Of a DNA stretch of 64,000 nucleotides, positions 1 to 8,700 are shown piece by piece. Within the stretch, counting starts at the first letter, position 1; every line of letters begins with the position of its first letter. The position numbers were made by a program, and so were the translations under genes. The notes below the pieces were generated by a model. That model worked only from the letters and a program-made list of their open reading frames with translations. It did no database searches and had not been told where the DNA came from. This stretch comes from JAVBWO01 sp036677375 (GTDB lineage: Bacteria; Bacillota; Dehalobacteriia; UBA4068; UBA4997), in contig JAVBWO010000012.1 of assembly GCA_036677375.1 (NCBI GenBank), positions 372,001 to 436,000 of the forward strand. Reading direction: 5' to 3'.

Positions 1-510
1 TTCGACGATGGTCACCGGATACCCGGCGTCGGCGATATCCAGAGCCGCCTGGATACCCGCAATACCGCCGCCCACCACCAGCGCCCGCTTGTGAATGGGA
101 ATGGTAGAAGTAAAAAGCGGTTGATTCTTATTGACCTTGGCAACGGACATTTTCACCAGATCGATGGCTTTGACGGTAGCCGCTTCTTTCTCGTTATGGA
201 CCCAGGAGCATTGCTCCCGTAAATTGGCAATTTCCAATAAGTACGGATTCAGCCCGGTCTCCGCCAGAGCCTTGCGGAAAGTAACCTCGTGCATACGAGG
301 TGTGCAGGCCGCCACCACCACGCCGCCTAATTGGTGTTCTTTGATGGCGGCTTGAATGTTTTTCTGCCCTGGCTCGGAGCACATATACTTATAATCCGTA
401 GCAAAAACAACACCCGGCATGCCTTGCGCCGCCTCTACCACGGCGGCAATGTCAACGCCGGCGGCAATGTTGGTGCCGCAGTGGCAAATAAAGACCCCAA
501 TACGTTTCAT
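1..510 (-). CDS. hdrA: HdrA-like heterodisulfide reductase subunit A (N-terminal part, runs off the window)
   Basis: Only the first 170 residues are in the window; the frame is open to base 1. HdrA is the FAD- and iron-sulfur-carrying subunit that, in flavin-based electron bifurcation complexes, passes electrons to the HdrB/HdrC disulfide-reducing pair. Translating this strand shows the CHCG signature near the N-terminus (residues 9-12), further conserved cysteines at 44 and 69, and a Rossmann nucleotide-binding GGGIAG at about 147-152. The ATG at 508-510 has a GAGGTG-type ribosome site and lies just after the hdrB stop (512-514), so hdrC-hdrB-hdrA form one operon. The physiological electron donor and acceptor cannot be told from this fragment. 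Family assignment is firm; substrate is unknown. Confidence 0.9.
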   Translation of the reverse strand, partial: MKRIGVFICHCGTNIAAGVDIAAVVEAAQGMPGVVFATDYKYMCSEPGQKNIQAAIKEHQLGGVVVAACTPRMHEVTFRKALAETGLNPYLLEIANLREQCSWVHNEKEAATVKAIDLVKMSVAKVNKNQPLFTSTIPIHKRALVVGGGIAGIQAALDIADAGYPVTIVE

Positions 511-511
511 A

Positions 512-1396
512 CTACACCTCCCCAGCGGGTTTCGTAATGATTGATTCAATGAGAGAAACGGCCGGATGAAAATGCTTCTTCATCGCCATTTCCTCAGGCG
601 TGGCCCCCAAGGCCACCCCCATCAATTGGGTAAAAAAGTAAACCGGCAGATCAAACCCTTCCCCATAGGTTTCATTAATCTCTTTTTGCCGCATGTCCAG
701 GTTCAGCATGCACAAGGGACAGGCGGTCGCAATGGCTTGCGCGCCGTTGGCCTGAGCGTTTCTCAGGATACGGTAAATGAGCGGCCGTGAATCCTTGGGA
801 TTACACACCTGGTTGCTGGCGCCGCAGCATTCGGTCTTGAAGGCCCACGGCACCGGCTCGGCGCCGATGGCGGACATCAGCCGATCCATGGACATGGGGT
901 TCTCACAATCGTCAAATTTGGCAATATCCACCGGGCGTACCAAAAGGCATCCGTAATAACAGGCAACTTTCAAACCGGAAAGCGGCTGAAAAAGCCGTTT
1001 TTGCAGCCGGGCGTAGACGGCTTCGTCGTCTAACACCTCCAGCATATTTTTGACTTCATGCGCTGCGGTATAAGGCAGATCAATGATTTCCTCTACCTTT
1101 TTCTGGTGTTGGGCAGATTCCTTGACATAGTGCTGCGCAACCTTTAGCCGGGAATAGCAAGCAGCGCAGGGCACCGCGATATCCAGCCCCATAGGCTCCG
1201 CCAAGGCCAGGTTCCGGGCCGCCAAAGCAATGGCCAGATCGTGACCGGTGGCATGGGCGGCGGTAGCGCCGCAGCAATTCCAATCGGGAATCTCGTCTAA
1301 CCCTATGCCCAGACGGGCGGTGACATAACGCAGGGAATCGGTATAGGCAATCCCGGTGCCCGCCGCGGAGCAGCCGGGATAATAAGCATATCTCAT
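512..1396 (-). CDS. hdrB: HdrB-like heterodisulfide reductase subunit B (CCG domains)
   Basis: 294 residues, the usual HdrB length. Two cysteine-rich CCG motifs are visible: C9, C41-C42-G43, C77/C80; and C146/C150, C190-C191-G192, C226/C229. In HdrB these bind the non-cubane iron-sulfur clusters that cleave a disulfide substrate. The start codon overlaps the hdrC stop by four bases (ATGA), so translation is probably coupled. In methanogens the substrate is CoM-S-S-CoB. In a spore-forming bacterium it is more likely an unidentified disulfide or an electron-transfer partner, so the product is best called HdrB-like. There is no membrane segment; cytoplasmic. Confidence 0.92.
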   Translation of the reverse strand: MRYAYYPGCSAAGTGIAYTDSLRYVTARLGIGLDEIPDWNCCGATAAHATGHDLAIALAARNLALAEPMGLDIAVPCAACYSRLKVAQHYVKESAQHQKKVEEIIDLPYTAAHEVKNMLEVLDDEAVYARLQKRLFQPLSGLKVACYYGCLLVRPVDIAKFDDCENPMSMDRLMSAIGAEPVPWAFKTECCGASNQVCNPKDSRPLIYRILRNAQANGAQAIATACPLCMLNLDMRQKEINETYGEGFDLPVYFFTQLMGVALGATPEEMAMKKHFHPAVSLIESIITKPAGEV

Positions 1397-2040
1397 TGGT
1401 TATCACCCCGTTTTCGCGTCCTTTTCAAGATTCGTCTGACCTGTCCTTGGTTCCAAACGATATGGGGCGTTATACGAATTAATTTATTAAAATACATTTT
1501 CGGCGCGGTCTTAACATCCTGAAACAGGTGTCCGGTGGTCAAATTATAAAGTCCTGCCAGCACCATCTCATGGGAGCGCCCGAAATAGTCGATATTATTC
1601 AAAAACAGCTCGTTGAAGCGGTCAATATCCTTGTCGCCAATGATCCCTTTGGCCTTGCTTTCCTGCCGTAACGCTTCCATCAGGGCAGGCAGATCAATAT
1701 TGTGCGGACAGCGCGCCAGACAGGTTTGGCAGGCAGCGCAGATCCAGGGGGTACGGACATGGAGCACCTCGTCGTATAGACCCAGCTGCAGATAGCGTAT
1801 GACCTGACGCGGCGCCAGATCCATGGCGTGAAACATGGGACAACCTGCCGAACATTTACCGCATTGGTAGCATTCAGACAAGCGGACACCGGAAGCCTTT
1901 TCCAGCTCCCGTATCTCAGCGGTATGCTCTTTGGCGGCAGCCGTAAGATCTACCGTTTTGTTCTGTGTTTTTTGCTCATCGGTCAGCCTGACCAAACGAA
2001 CCGCCACCATGCCGCCTTCCGCCTCATGGGACGTTGCCAT
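1393..2040 (-). CDS. hdrC: HdrC-like heterodisulfide reductase subunit C (2x[4Fe-4S])
   Basis: 215-residue iron-sulfur protein with two ferredoxin-type motifs: C57, C60, C63, C67, and C101, C104, C107, C111. It wires HdrA to HdrB. A leading stretch of about 50 residues precedes the first cluster. The ATG at 2040 is preceded by AAAGGGGGAAG, a good ribosome site. It is the first gene of the hdrC-hdrB-hdrA operon, with about 220 bases to the DUF362 gene upstream. No membrane anchor (HdrE/DsrM type) is visible, consistent with the soluble HdrABC type. Confidence 0.92.
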   Translation of the reverse strand: MATSHEAEGGMVAVRLVRLTDEQKTQNKTVDLTAAAKEHTAEIRELEKASGVRLSECYQCGKCSAGCPMFHAMDLAPRQVIRYLQLGLYDEVLHVRTPWICAACQTCLARCPHNIDLPALMEALRQESKAKGIIGDKDIDRFNELFLNNIDYFGRSHEMVLAGLYNLTTGHLFQDVKTAPKMYFNKLIRITPHIVWNQGQVRRILKRTRKRGDNQ

Positions 2041-2195
2041 ATGTTCTTCCCCCTTTAAGATCCCGGCTTTTTCATTCTATGCACTAATCTTAGTTGTTTT
2101 CCGTTTTATAATAACTTTCGTTGATGATAATAAAATCATTTTGGATATTTTGACAAAATTAGTCTATTTATATCCAAATTTAAGCCATCCTGTTT

Positions 2196-2223
2196 ATTAT
2201 ACCAAAACTTTTATATTTGTGCA
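2196..2223 (-). promoter_or_regulatory. candidate sigma-A promoter for hdrCBA
   Basis: A perfect TATAAT on the minus strand at 2196-2201 is preceded, 16 bases away, by TGCACA (2218-2223, four of six matches to TTGACA). It lies in the AT-rich gap upstream of hdrC and would give a leader of about 150 nt. No strong terminator is seen between the DUF362 gene and this point, so co-transcription is also possible. Confidence 0.4.
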
Positions 2224-2261
2224 CTAACAACTTTTGTATCTCATTAAGCAGCCTATTTCTT

Positions 2262-3392
2262 TTACAACCGGTCCAACAGCCTTGAGATCCAGCGTTTTTT
2301 GATCCGGATAGCGGTTTGAGGACACAATTCATGACAGCAAAAGCAGCGAATACATTTTGTAAGATCCACCTGCGGCCTCTTCTCCACCATGCGGATAGCG
2401 CCCGGCGGACAATTATCCCGGCAAATGCCGCAGCCGTTGCAGCTTTCTCCGCCAAATTCCGGCCATGGCCTGGTATGAGCGTCTATAAGACCCGACAAAA
2501 AGCCGGGCAGTTTGTCAAGAAAAAGATTCACCGGCTTGGTTTCCGGTAAAAGAAAAGGCGTATGCTTAAAATCAGCCAAGGAGTTTCCCAGGATCTCCGG
2601 CACTCCGGTCAAAAGGCCCTCCTCCAAAACCACCTTAAGCATGGGAACCGTCTCGGGCGAAAGCCCCATAAGGCTTGCGCCCACATAATCAACGGCAAAA
2701 GGATTGATTCCGGCCAACAATGCTCCCACGTATTTGGGAGAACCGCCGGAAGGGCCGTTGCCTTCCATGCCCCAGATACCGTCAATGATGGAATACTCCG
2801 GCGCGGCAGCCTGGCAGATATCCACCAGAAGCCTGGCAAAATCCTCATAATCCGGCATATTTAAGTGGTACTGCGCCTTGGTAGCGCCGGGAATGGTGCC
2901 ATACATATTCTTGGCGGCGCCGCTATAGAGCATCATGCCGTGGGTCTTCAGCTTAGCCATGCTGATGAGACAATCCGCTTCCACCATGGCCCGCACCATG
3001 GGAAACGCCTTGCCCCTTCTTCCCGACGGCAACTCCACGTTGACGGAGGAGGTATCAAAATTCAGCCGGCAGCCCACCTCTTCCGCCATGGCTGTCATGC
3101 CGCAGATACGGTAGACCCGCTGCAGGATGGACTGGTTAAAAGGCCCGCCGGGACTGTCTCCCACCGTGACCTCACAGCCCATGGCAATGAGACGGGAGGC
3201 CACCTCGCCCACCAGAGCGGGATGGGTGGTTACCGCAGCCGACGGGTTTTTGGCTAAAAGCAAATTGACCTTCAAAAATACCCGTTGCCCGGGAGACACC
3301 GGCGGCGGCGCCAAAGCAAACAGCCGGTCCACCGCCTCTTTTACGGTATTCTTTTCATAATCGGCACTAGCCGTCAATGCTACCCGATCCAT
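2262..3392 (-). CDS. DUF362 domain protein with C-terminal 2x[4Fe-4S] ferredoxin domain
   Basis: 376 residues from the chosen ATG. The first ~300 residues match the DUF362 family. The last ~60 carry two CxxCxxCxxxC-type clusters (CNGCGICRDNCP and CIRCFCCHELCP). The function of DUF362 proteins is not established; fused forms are probably electron-transfer or iron-sulfur enzymes in anaerobes. A TTG 27 bases further upstream (3417-3419) is an alternative start, but AAAGGGG sits six bases before this ATG, so I prefer it. It faces the hdr operon in the same direction, suggesting a shared redox role. Assignment to the family is confident; activity is unknown. Confidence 0.85.
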   Translation of the reverse strand: MDRVALTASADYEKNTVKEAVDRLFALAPPPVSPGQRVFLKVNLLLAKNPSAAVTTHPALVGEVASRLIAMGCEVTVGDSPGGPFNQSILQRVYRICGMTAMAEEVGCRLNFDTSSVNVELPSGRRGKAFPMVRAMVEADCLISMAKLKTHGMMLYSGAAKNMYGTIPGATKAQYHLNMPDYEDFARLLVDICQAAAPEYSIIDGIWGMEGNGPSGGSPKYVGALLAGINPFAVDYVGASLMGLSPETVPMLKVVLEEGLLTGVPEILGNSLADFKHTPFLLPETKPVNLFLDKLPGFLSGLIDAHTRPWPEFGGESCNGCGICRDNCPPGAIRMVEKRPQVDLTKCIRCFCCHELCPQTAIRIKKRWISRLLDRL

Positions 3393-3568
3393 ACCCCACC
3401 CCTTTGCCGTATTTCCCAAAGCCTCTTTATGAAGCCATTGTCTTTGATCCGTGCTTTTGGCATCCTTTGGCGCGCTTCCCCGTCACTTAGGCCCAGGTCT
3501 TCTCCGCATCGCATATTGGAACAGGCCTTCTTCCGTGCATCTGTCGCTCAGGCTGGCAAATTTTACCG

Positions 3569-3598
3569 TTGCCCCTTTCAGGCTCTGCTGCATAAGAT
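3569..3598 (+). promoter_or_regulatory. candidate promoter for the LysM gene
   Basis: TTGCCC, an 18-base spacer and TAAGAT lie 35 bases before the LysM start on the plus strand. The match is moderate. If the gene is sporulation-specific, another sigma factor may be used. Confidence 0.3.
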
Positions 3599-3632
3599 TT
3601 TATTAGCAGAAAAAGGCAGGGAGGTCATTGCA

Positions 3633-4088
3633 TTGAAAACTCATACCGTAGCCCAGGGAGAAACCCTTTGGCAAATCGCGAAAAAATACCATATCACTCT
3701 GGATGAATTACTGGACGCCAATCCCAATATCGAAGACCCCAACGTGATTTCTCCCGGTTTAAGGCTTATCATTCCGGATGAAATGCAAACTTGCACCTGC
3801 AGACAGTGTCCGACGTCTCCCTACTGCCGGCAGTCCGATACCGTCGAAAATTGGGAGACCATGCTGCCCCGTCCCTGTATTTACGTGGTCAAATCCGGTG
3901 ACACCTTATACGACCTGGCCCAAGCGTTCGGTCTTACTTTGGCTCAGCTTTTACAAGCCAATCCACAGATCCAGGATGCAGATGAGATTATGCCTGGCGA
4001 CAAAATATTTATCCCCAGGTGCCGCCTCAGACAACCCAATCAGCCCATCGTTTGCCCTTTTTGCGGCCGAACCTTTACCCCAAGATAA
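3633..4088 (+). CDS. two-LysM-domain protein with cysteine-rich linker
   Basis: The only convincing plus-strand gene here. I start it at TTG 3633, eight bases after GGCAGGGAGG; the open frame extends further upstream but would overlap the DUF362 gene. The 151-residue product has LysM domains at about 4-47 and 83-127, which bind N-acetylglucosamine-containing glycans. A cysteine-rich linker lies between them (C54, C56, C59, C65, C82), and a CxxC follows at 141-144. There is no signal peptide. Cytosolic LysM proteins in spore formers are often spore coat or cortex proteins, so a spore role is a reasonable inference, not proven. The cysteines could bind metal or cross-link. Confidence 0.8.
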   Translation: MKTHTVAQGETLWQIAKKYHITLDELLDANPNIEDPNVISPGLRLIIPDEMQTCTCRQCPTSPYCRQSDTVENWETMLPRPCIYVVKSGDTLYDLAQAFGLTLAQLLQANPQIQDADEIMPGDKIFIPRCRLRQPNQPIVCPFCGRTFTPR

Positions 4089-4251
4089 ATTTTAAACCAT
4101 ATCAGGCTTAGAAACAATAAAATGAAAACCGCTTGCCGGTCTTATCCGGTTTTGATCATTTTGGGAAATTCCTCCTCTTTTTCGAATCGACTTACGCATT
4201 CCCTCCAGCCAAAGGAGAACAATTCAGGCAATATCAAAAGCCTACAATAAC

Positions 4252-4292
4252 AAGTGCATTCTCCGGCCATGGGGAATGCGCTTGTTTTTCTT
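4252..4292 (+). terminator. rho-independent terminator downstream of the LysM gene
   Basis: An inverted repeat of ten bases (4252-4261 with 4274-4283, one G-U pair) is followed by GTTTTTCTT on the plus strand. It ends the plus-strand LysM unit and sits between convergently transcribed LysM and hslO. Confidence 0.6.
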
Positions 4293-4328
4293 GACCTTAG
4301 TCCTCTTAGCGCTTTACCTTTATTCTTT

Positions 4329-5219
4329 TTAAGGTTCTTCATTGGAAGCTTCCGCCAAAAGCGCCTTCAGATCACCGCCGCTGAAATAATATTTCTCGCC
4401 GCAAAAGCGACAGACCGCTTCCGCTTCTCCCTGCTCCCGGTAAAGGCTTGCCAATTCTTCCTTCCCGATGCTCAACAGGACTTCCGCCAGACGCTCCCGG
4501 TTGCAATTGCAGGAAAAATGTAGTTCCGTTCTTTCCAGCTCTTGATAGGCTATTCCGGACAGAATATGCGCTACCATATCCTCCGGCAGCAGGCCCAGTT
4601 CCAGCATTTTACTGACAGGCGGTTGCGCCATGATGTTTTTTTCCAAAAGCTCCATGGCCTTTTTGCTTGCTCCGGGCAGCAATTCGAATAAATAACCGCC
4701 GGCGGCTCCCACGCTGCCATCGGGCAATACCTGAACGCCCAGGGCGACAGCTGCGGGAATCTGCTCCGATTCCAATAAATAGCAGGCAATATCATCGGCG
4801 ATCTCGCCGGATAAAAGGCCTACACTGCCGGAATAGGGCTCTTTTAAGCCCAGGTCTTTCAAAACATACAAGGTACCGTGCTCCCCCACGCCCTTGCCCA
4901 CAGGCAATTTGCCAGGAACCTCTCTTGCCAGTTCCACATGGGGCTCCGCTACATAGCCGCGCAAAGCGCCCTGGGCGTCGGCCACCACCACAAGGCTTTC
5001 CAAAGGCCCGTCGCCTTCAATCCGCAAGGTAACGGTGTCCTGTCCTTTTAAATTCAAGCCGAAAAAAGCCCCGGCCGTCAGAAGCCGCCCTAAAGCAGCC
5101 GTAGCCACCGGCCAGGTATCATGACGGCGGCGGGCTTCCTCGCACAAACCGGTGGTCAGCGCCGCCATATAACGGATCTGTCCGTCTGTGGTAATGCCCC
5201 GCAAGCAATAATCTTTCAT
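4329..5219 (-). CDS. hslO: Hsp33 redox-regulated chaperone HslO
   Basis: 296 residues, typical of Hsp33. The zinc-binding redox switch is intact near the C-terminus: C237 and C239 (CxC), C270 and C273 (CxxC). Under oxidation these cysteines form disulfides, zinc is released and the protein becomes a holdase that prevents aggregation. The ATG at 5219 is chosen because GGAGGG lies seven bases upstream; an in-frame ATG 15 bases earlier would place that site inside the gene. It stands alone between hairpins, in a neighbourhood of other thiol-redox genes. Confidence 0.95.
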   Translation of the reverse strand: MKDYCLRGITTDGQIRYMAALTTGLCEEARRRHDTWPVATAALGRLLTAGAFFGLNLKGQDTVTLRIEGDGPLESLVVVADAQGALRGYVAEPHVELAREVPGKLPVGKGVGEHGTLYVLKDLGLKEPYSGSVGLLSGEIADDIACYLLESEQIPAAVALGVQVLPDGSVGAAGGYLFELLPGASKKAMELLEKNIMAQPPVSKMLELGLLPEDMVAHILSGIAYQELERTELHFSCNCNRERLAEVLLSIGKEELASLYREQGEAEAVCRFCGEKYYFSGGDLKALLAEASNEEP

Positions 5220-5254
5220 TGCCGTACCCTCCATATAAAATCCTCAAAATTGAG

Positions 5255-5305
5255 AAAAGCCCAACCAGTCATACCTTGCCGGTATGCTCCTGCCTGGGCT
5301 TTTTT
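5255..5305 (-). terminator. terminator between the DUF1858 gene and hslO (bidirectional)
   Basis: AAAGCCCA at 5256-5263 pairs with TGGGCTTT at 5295-5302, with a nested GCATACC/GGTATGA hairpin inside. T-rich tracts occur on both sides. It most likely ends the small DUF1858 transcript. Confidence 0.6.
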
Positions 5306-5329
5306 AATATAAAATTCCAATAAAAAGTT

Positions 5330-5530
5330 TTATTGCTCAGGAACCTTGTTTAAAGCGACTATGAGGGCATCCACATCAATGCCATGAGCCAAAGCCCCTT
5401 GCTCAATATTTTCAAAGTGCGCAGCCGCGCAGCCCAGGCAACCCATGCCATACTCCATAAAGACCATAGCAGTATCCGGCCATTTCTGCACTACTTCCAT
5501 GATTCCCATATCTTTTGTGATCGTGGTCAT
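5330..5530 (-). CDS. DUF1858 redox-disulfide domain protein
   Basis: 66 residues matching the small DUF1858 family, also described as the hybrid-cluster-protein-associated redox disulfide domain. The signature CxxC is at C31/C34, in the context GMGCLGCAAAHFE. Such proteins probably handle thiol-disulfide or nitrosative stress chemistry; the exact partner is unknown. It is monocistronic, with its own promoter-like element upstream and a terminator downstream. It lies next to hslO, another thiol-sensing protein, but no hybrid-cluster protein gene is in this window. Confidence 0.85.
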   Translation of the reverse strand: MTTITKDMGIMEVVQKWPDTAMVFMEYGMGCLGCAAAHFENIEQGALAHGIDVDALIVALNKVPEQ

Positions 5531-5558
5531 TTTACACCTCCGTTTTTTAATAAAGTTT

Positions 5559-5585
5559 ATTATACCACAAATTTCTTGTTTTCAA
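5559..5585 (-). promoter_or_regulatory. candidate promoter for the DUF1858 gene
   Basis: A perfect TATAAT at 5559-5564 lies about 30 bases upstream of the start codon. The best -35 is TTGAAA at 5580-5585, with a short 15-base spacer; TTGTTG at 5583-5588 with 18 bases is an alternative. Confidence 0.4.
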
Positions 5586-5713
5586 CAAATAAAACCATAA
5601 TTTTAAAAATTTTTATTTCCACACCGCCGCTGCGCGCTTTTCTCCTTATTGTTCCTTTATAAGGCAATGCCAAATATAAAAGCGGTCACTCTTGCGGCAG
5701 CAACCGGATTACG

Positions 5714-8700
5714 TTACATTTTCAATACAACGTTGTCTTCGCCCCATTGTTCTTTCATGGGATTGATCACATCCAAAGAAATAGACGCGGCAGGCTTCAT
5801 CTCGTAGCGTCCGATATCGTTTAAATAAAAGCGCAGAGGGATACTGCCCGGATAGGCCGAAGCAAGGTTCAGAACCTCTTTTTTGCCAACCTCATTTTCC
5901 ACCCGGATATAGAGCGTCGCCTGGAGGGCGGGCGCTTCCTTTTTTTCACCGCGCCTTGCTCCGTTACCATTGCCATTCTGACGGCCGCTTTCGTTTTGAT
6001 GGCCGTTGCCGTTGGATTTTGGCCCGCCGTCGCCGCGGCGGGGATAACGCGGCCGCTCCGCTGCCGGTTTAGTTTTAACTTCCTGTCCCACGGGCACATC
6101 CAGCATTTCCACATCTTCCAAGGGATATACACTGTCTACCAGGAAGCTGACGCTGGTTTCTTCCAACTTCACCTTGCCGGTAGCCAAAAGCGGTACGCCA
6201 ACCGCCAGATTGGCTTTGAATTCCTCATAGGCCCGAGGAAACATAACGCAGCGCACCGCACCGTAAAGATCTTCCAGGTTAAAAATAGCCATGGCGCTGC
6301 CTTGCTTGGTGATTTTTTTCTCCAGCTGGGCAATGATGCCGCCCATCTTCACCATTGCGTCAGGTTTTGCGGTAGCGATATTGCCGCTTTCATGGGTAGC
6401 GATATTTTTTAAAATATCCCGGTAGTTTTCCAAAGGATGTCCGCTGACAAAGAAACCGATCATTTCTTTTTCCATCGACAAAAGTTCCATATTGTCATAT
6501 TCCGGAATATCGGGCATTTCCAATTCCGGTTCCCTGCCCGCCGTAAGGCCCACGTCAAAGAGGGAAAGCTGCATCGAATTTTTGTCCGCCATGATTTGTT
6601 TGCCAAGATCCAGGGCTTTTTCCAGGACAAAAAGCATCTGAGAGCGCTTAGCTCCCAGGGAATCCAGCGCCCCGCTTTTGATGAGGCTTTCCACCATGCG
6701 CCGGTTCAAGGACAGGCGCTGGCAAAGATCCATCAAAGAAAGGATGGGGCCGTTTTTCCTGCGCTCCTCAATAATGGTGGCCACCGCGTCGCGTCCCACA
6801 TTCTTCACTGCGGCCAGCCCAAAGCGGATCTTGTCGCCCACCACGGTAAAGCTGGCATAACTTTCGTTGATGTCCGGCGGCAGGATGGAAATATTCACAT
6901 GGCGGCATTCCTCGATATACTTGGGCACCTTATCCGCATTGTCCATGATGCTGGTCAAGAGGGCCGCCATATATTCCACGGGATAATTGGCCTTAAGCCA
7001 GGCCGTCTGATAGGTGATCACCGCATAAGCGGCGGAGTGGCTTTTATTAAAACCGTAACCGGAGAAATATTCCATCAAATCAAAGATCTCGTCCGCTTTC
7101 TTCTCGTCCAAGCCGTTGGCCTTAGCCCCATCCCGAAAAACGCTGCGTTTCTTGGCCAGAACTTCAGGCTTTTTCTTGCCCATGGCGCGGCGCAGCTCAT
7201 CGGCTTGTCCCAAAGAGAAACCGGCAATGACGGCGGCGGTCTGCATCACCTGCTCCTGATAGAGCATTACGCCATAAGTTTCCTTCAGGATGGATTCCAT
7301 CAGGGGATGAGGATATTCCACCGGTTTGCGGCCGTGCTTGCGCTCGATATAATCGTCCACCATACCGCTGCCCAAGGGCCCCGGACGGAAGAGCGCCACC
7401 AAAGCGATGATATCCTCGATGCGTTCCGGCTGCAAGCCCCGGAGGATGCCCCGCATGCCGTCGCTTTCCAGCTGGAAGACGCCGCCGCTGTCGGCTGCGG
7501 ACAGCATATCATAGGTCTTTTTATCATCCATGGGGATCTTGTCGATATCAATCTTCAAATCCCGGTTCAATTTAATATTTTCCAAGCAGTCCCCGATGAC
7601 GGTGAGGGTGCGCAGACCCAGCAAGTCCATCTTCAAAAGGCCTTGCTCTTCCACCTGGTCTTTTTCAAACTGGGTGGTCATGATACCTTCGCCCAGCTTT
7701 TGCACAGGCATAAAGTTCATAATCGGGGCGGGCGCAATGACCACGCCGGCAGCGTGGGTGCCGGCATGCCGGGGCATGCCTTCCAGATGCCGGGAATAAT
7801 CCAAAATATCTTTGACCAGCGGATCTCTTTCATATAGCTCCCGCAGTTCCGCCGTGCTTTCCAATGCCTTATCAATGGTCATTTTAAGGTCGTCCGGGAT
7901 CATCTTGGCGATCTTGTCCACCTCGCCGTAGCTGGCGCCTAAAACGCGCCCCACGTCCCGTACCACCATTTTAGGCTTCAACGTTCCAAAAGTGATGATC
8001 TGCCCTACATTTTCCGCGCCGTAATGCTGTACCAGATAGTCAATGACCTCGCCCCGGCGCACATAACAGAAGTCGGTATCGATATCGGGCATGGAGACCC
8101 GCTCGGGGTTTAAGAATCGCTCAAAGATCAGCTGATAGCGGATGGGGTCGATATTGGTGATGCCCAGCACATAGGCAACGATGCTGCCGGCGGCGGAGCC
8201 GCGCCCCGGCCCCACCAGGATGCCGTTGGTGCGGCAGAAATTCACCATATCCCATACGATGAGAAAATAGCCCGGGAAACCCATCTTGTTAATGATGTCC
8301 AGCTCATAATCCAGCCGTTCCTGCAATTCCGGCACTTTTTCGCCATAGCGTTCCAAAAGGCCCTTCTGACAAAGCTCCCGTAGGTAGGTTTCCAAGGTAT
8401 GCCCCGGCGGCACCTTGCATTCCGGCAGGCTCAAAGGCGGCGGCGTCAGGTCCACATGGCAGCGGGCGGCGATCTTCACCGTATTATCCAAAGCCTCGGG
8501 ATATTCTCCCAGGGCTTCTTCCATTTCTTCCCGGCTCTTCAAATAAAATTCATCGGTTGCAAAACGCATGCGGTTGGGATCGTCTATGGTCTTGCCCGTC
8601 TGCATACAAAGCAAAACGTCATGGAAGGCGCTGTCCTCTTTATTGACATAATGGATGTCGTTGGTGGCCACCAAGGGAATATCCAGCTCTTTTGCAATGG

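Noticed and set aside
4142..4342. 66-codon minus-strand frame between the LysM gene and hslO
   Set aside because: Covers the terminator hairpin, no good ribosome site, no homology recognised.
6437..7837. 466-codon plus-strand frame inside dnaE
   Set aside because: Antisense shadow of a strongly conserved gene; His- and Gly-rich composition typical of shadow frames.
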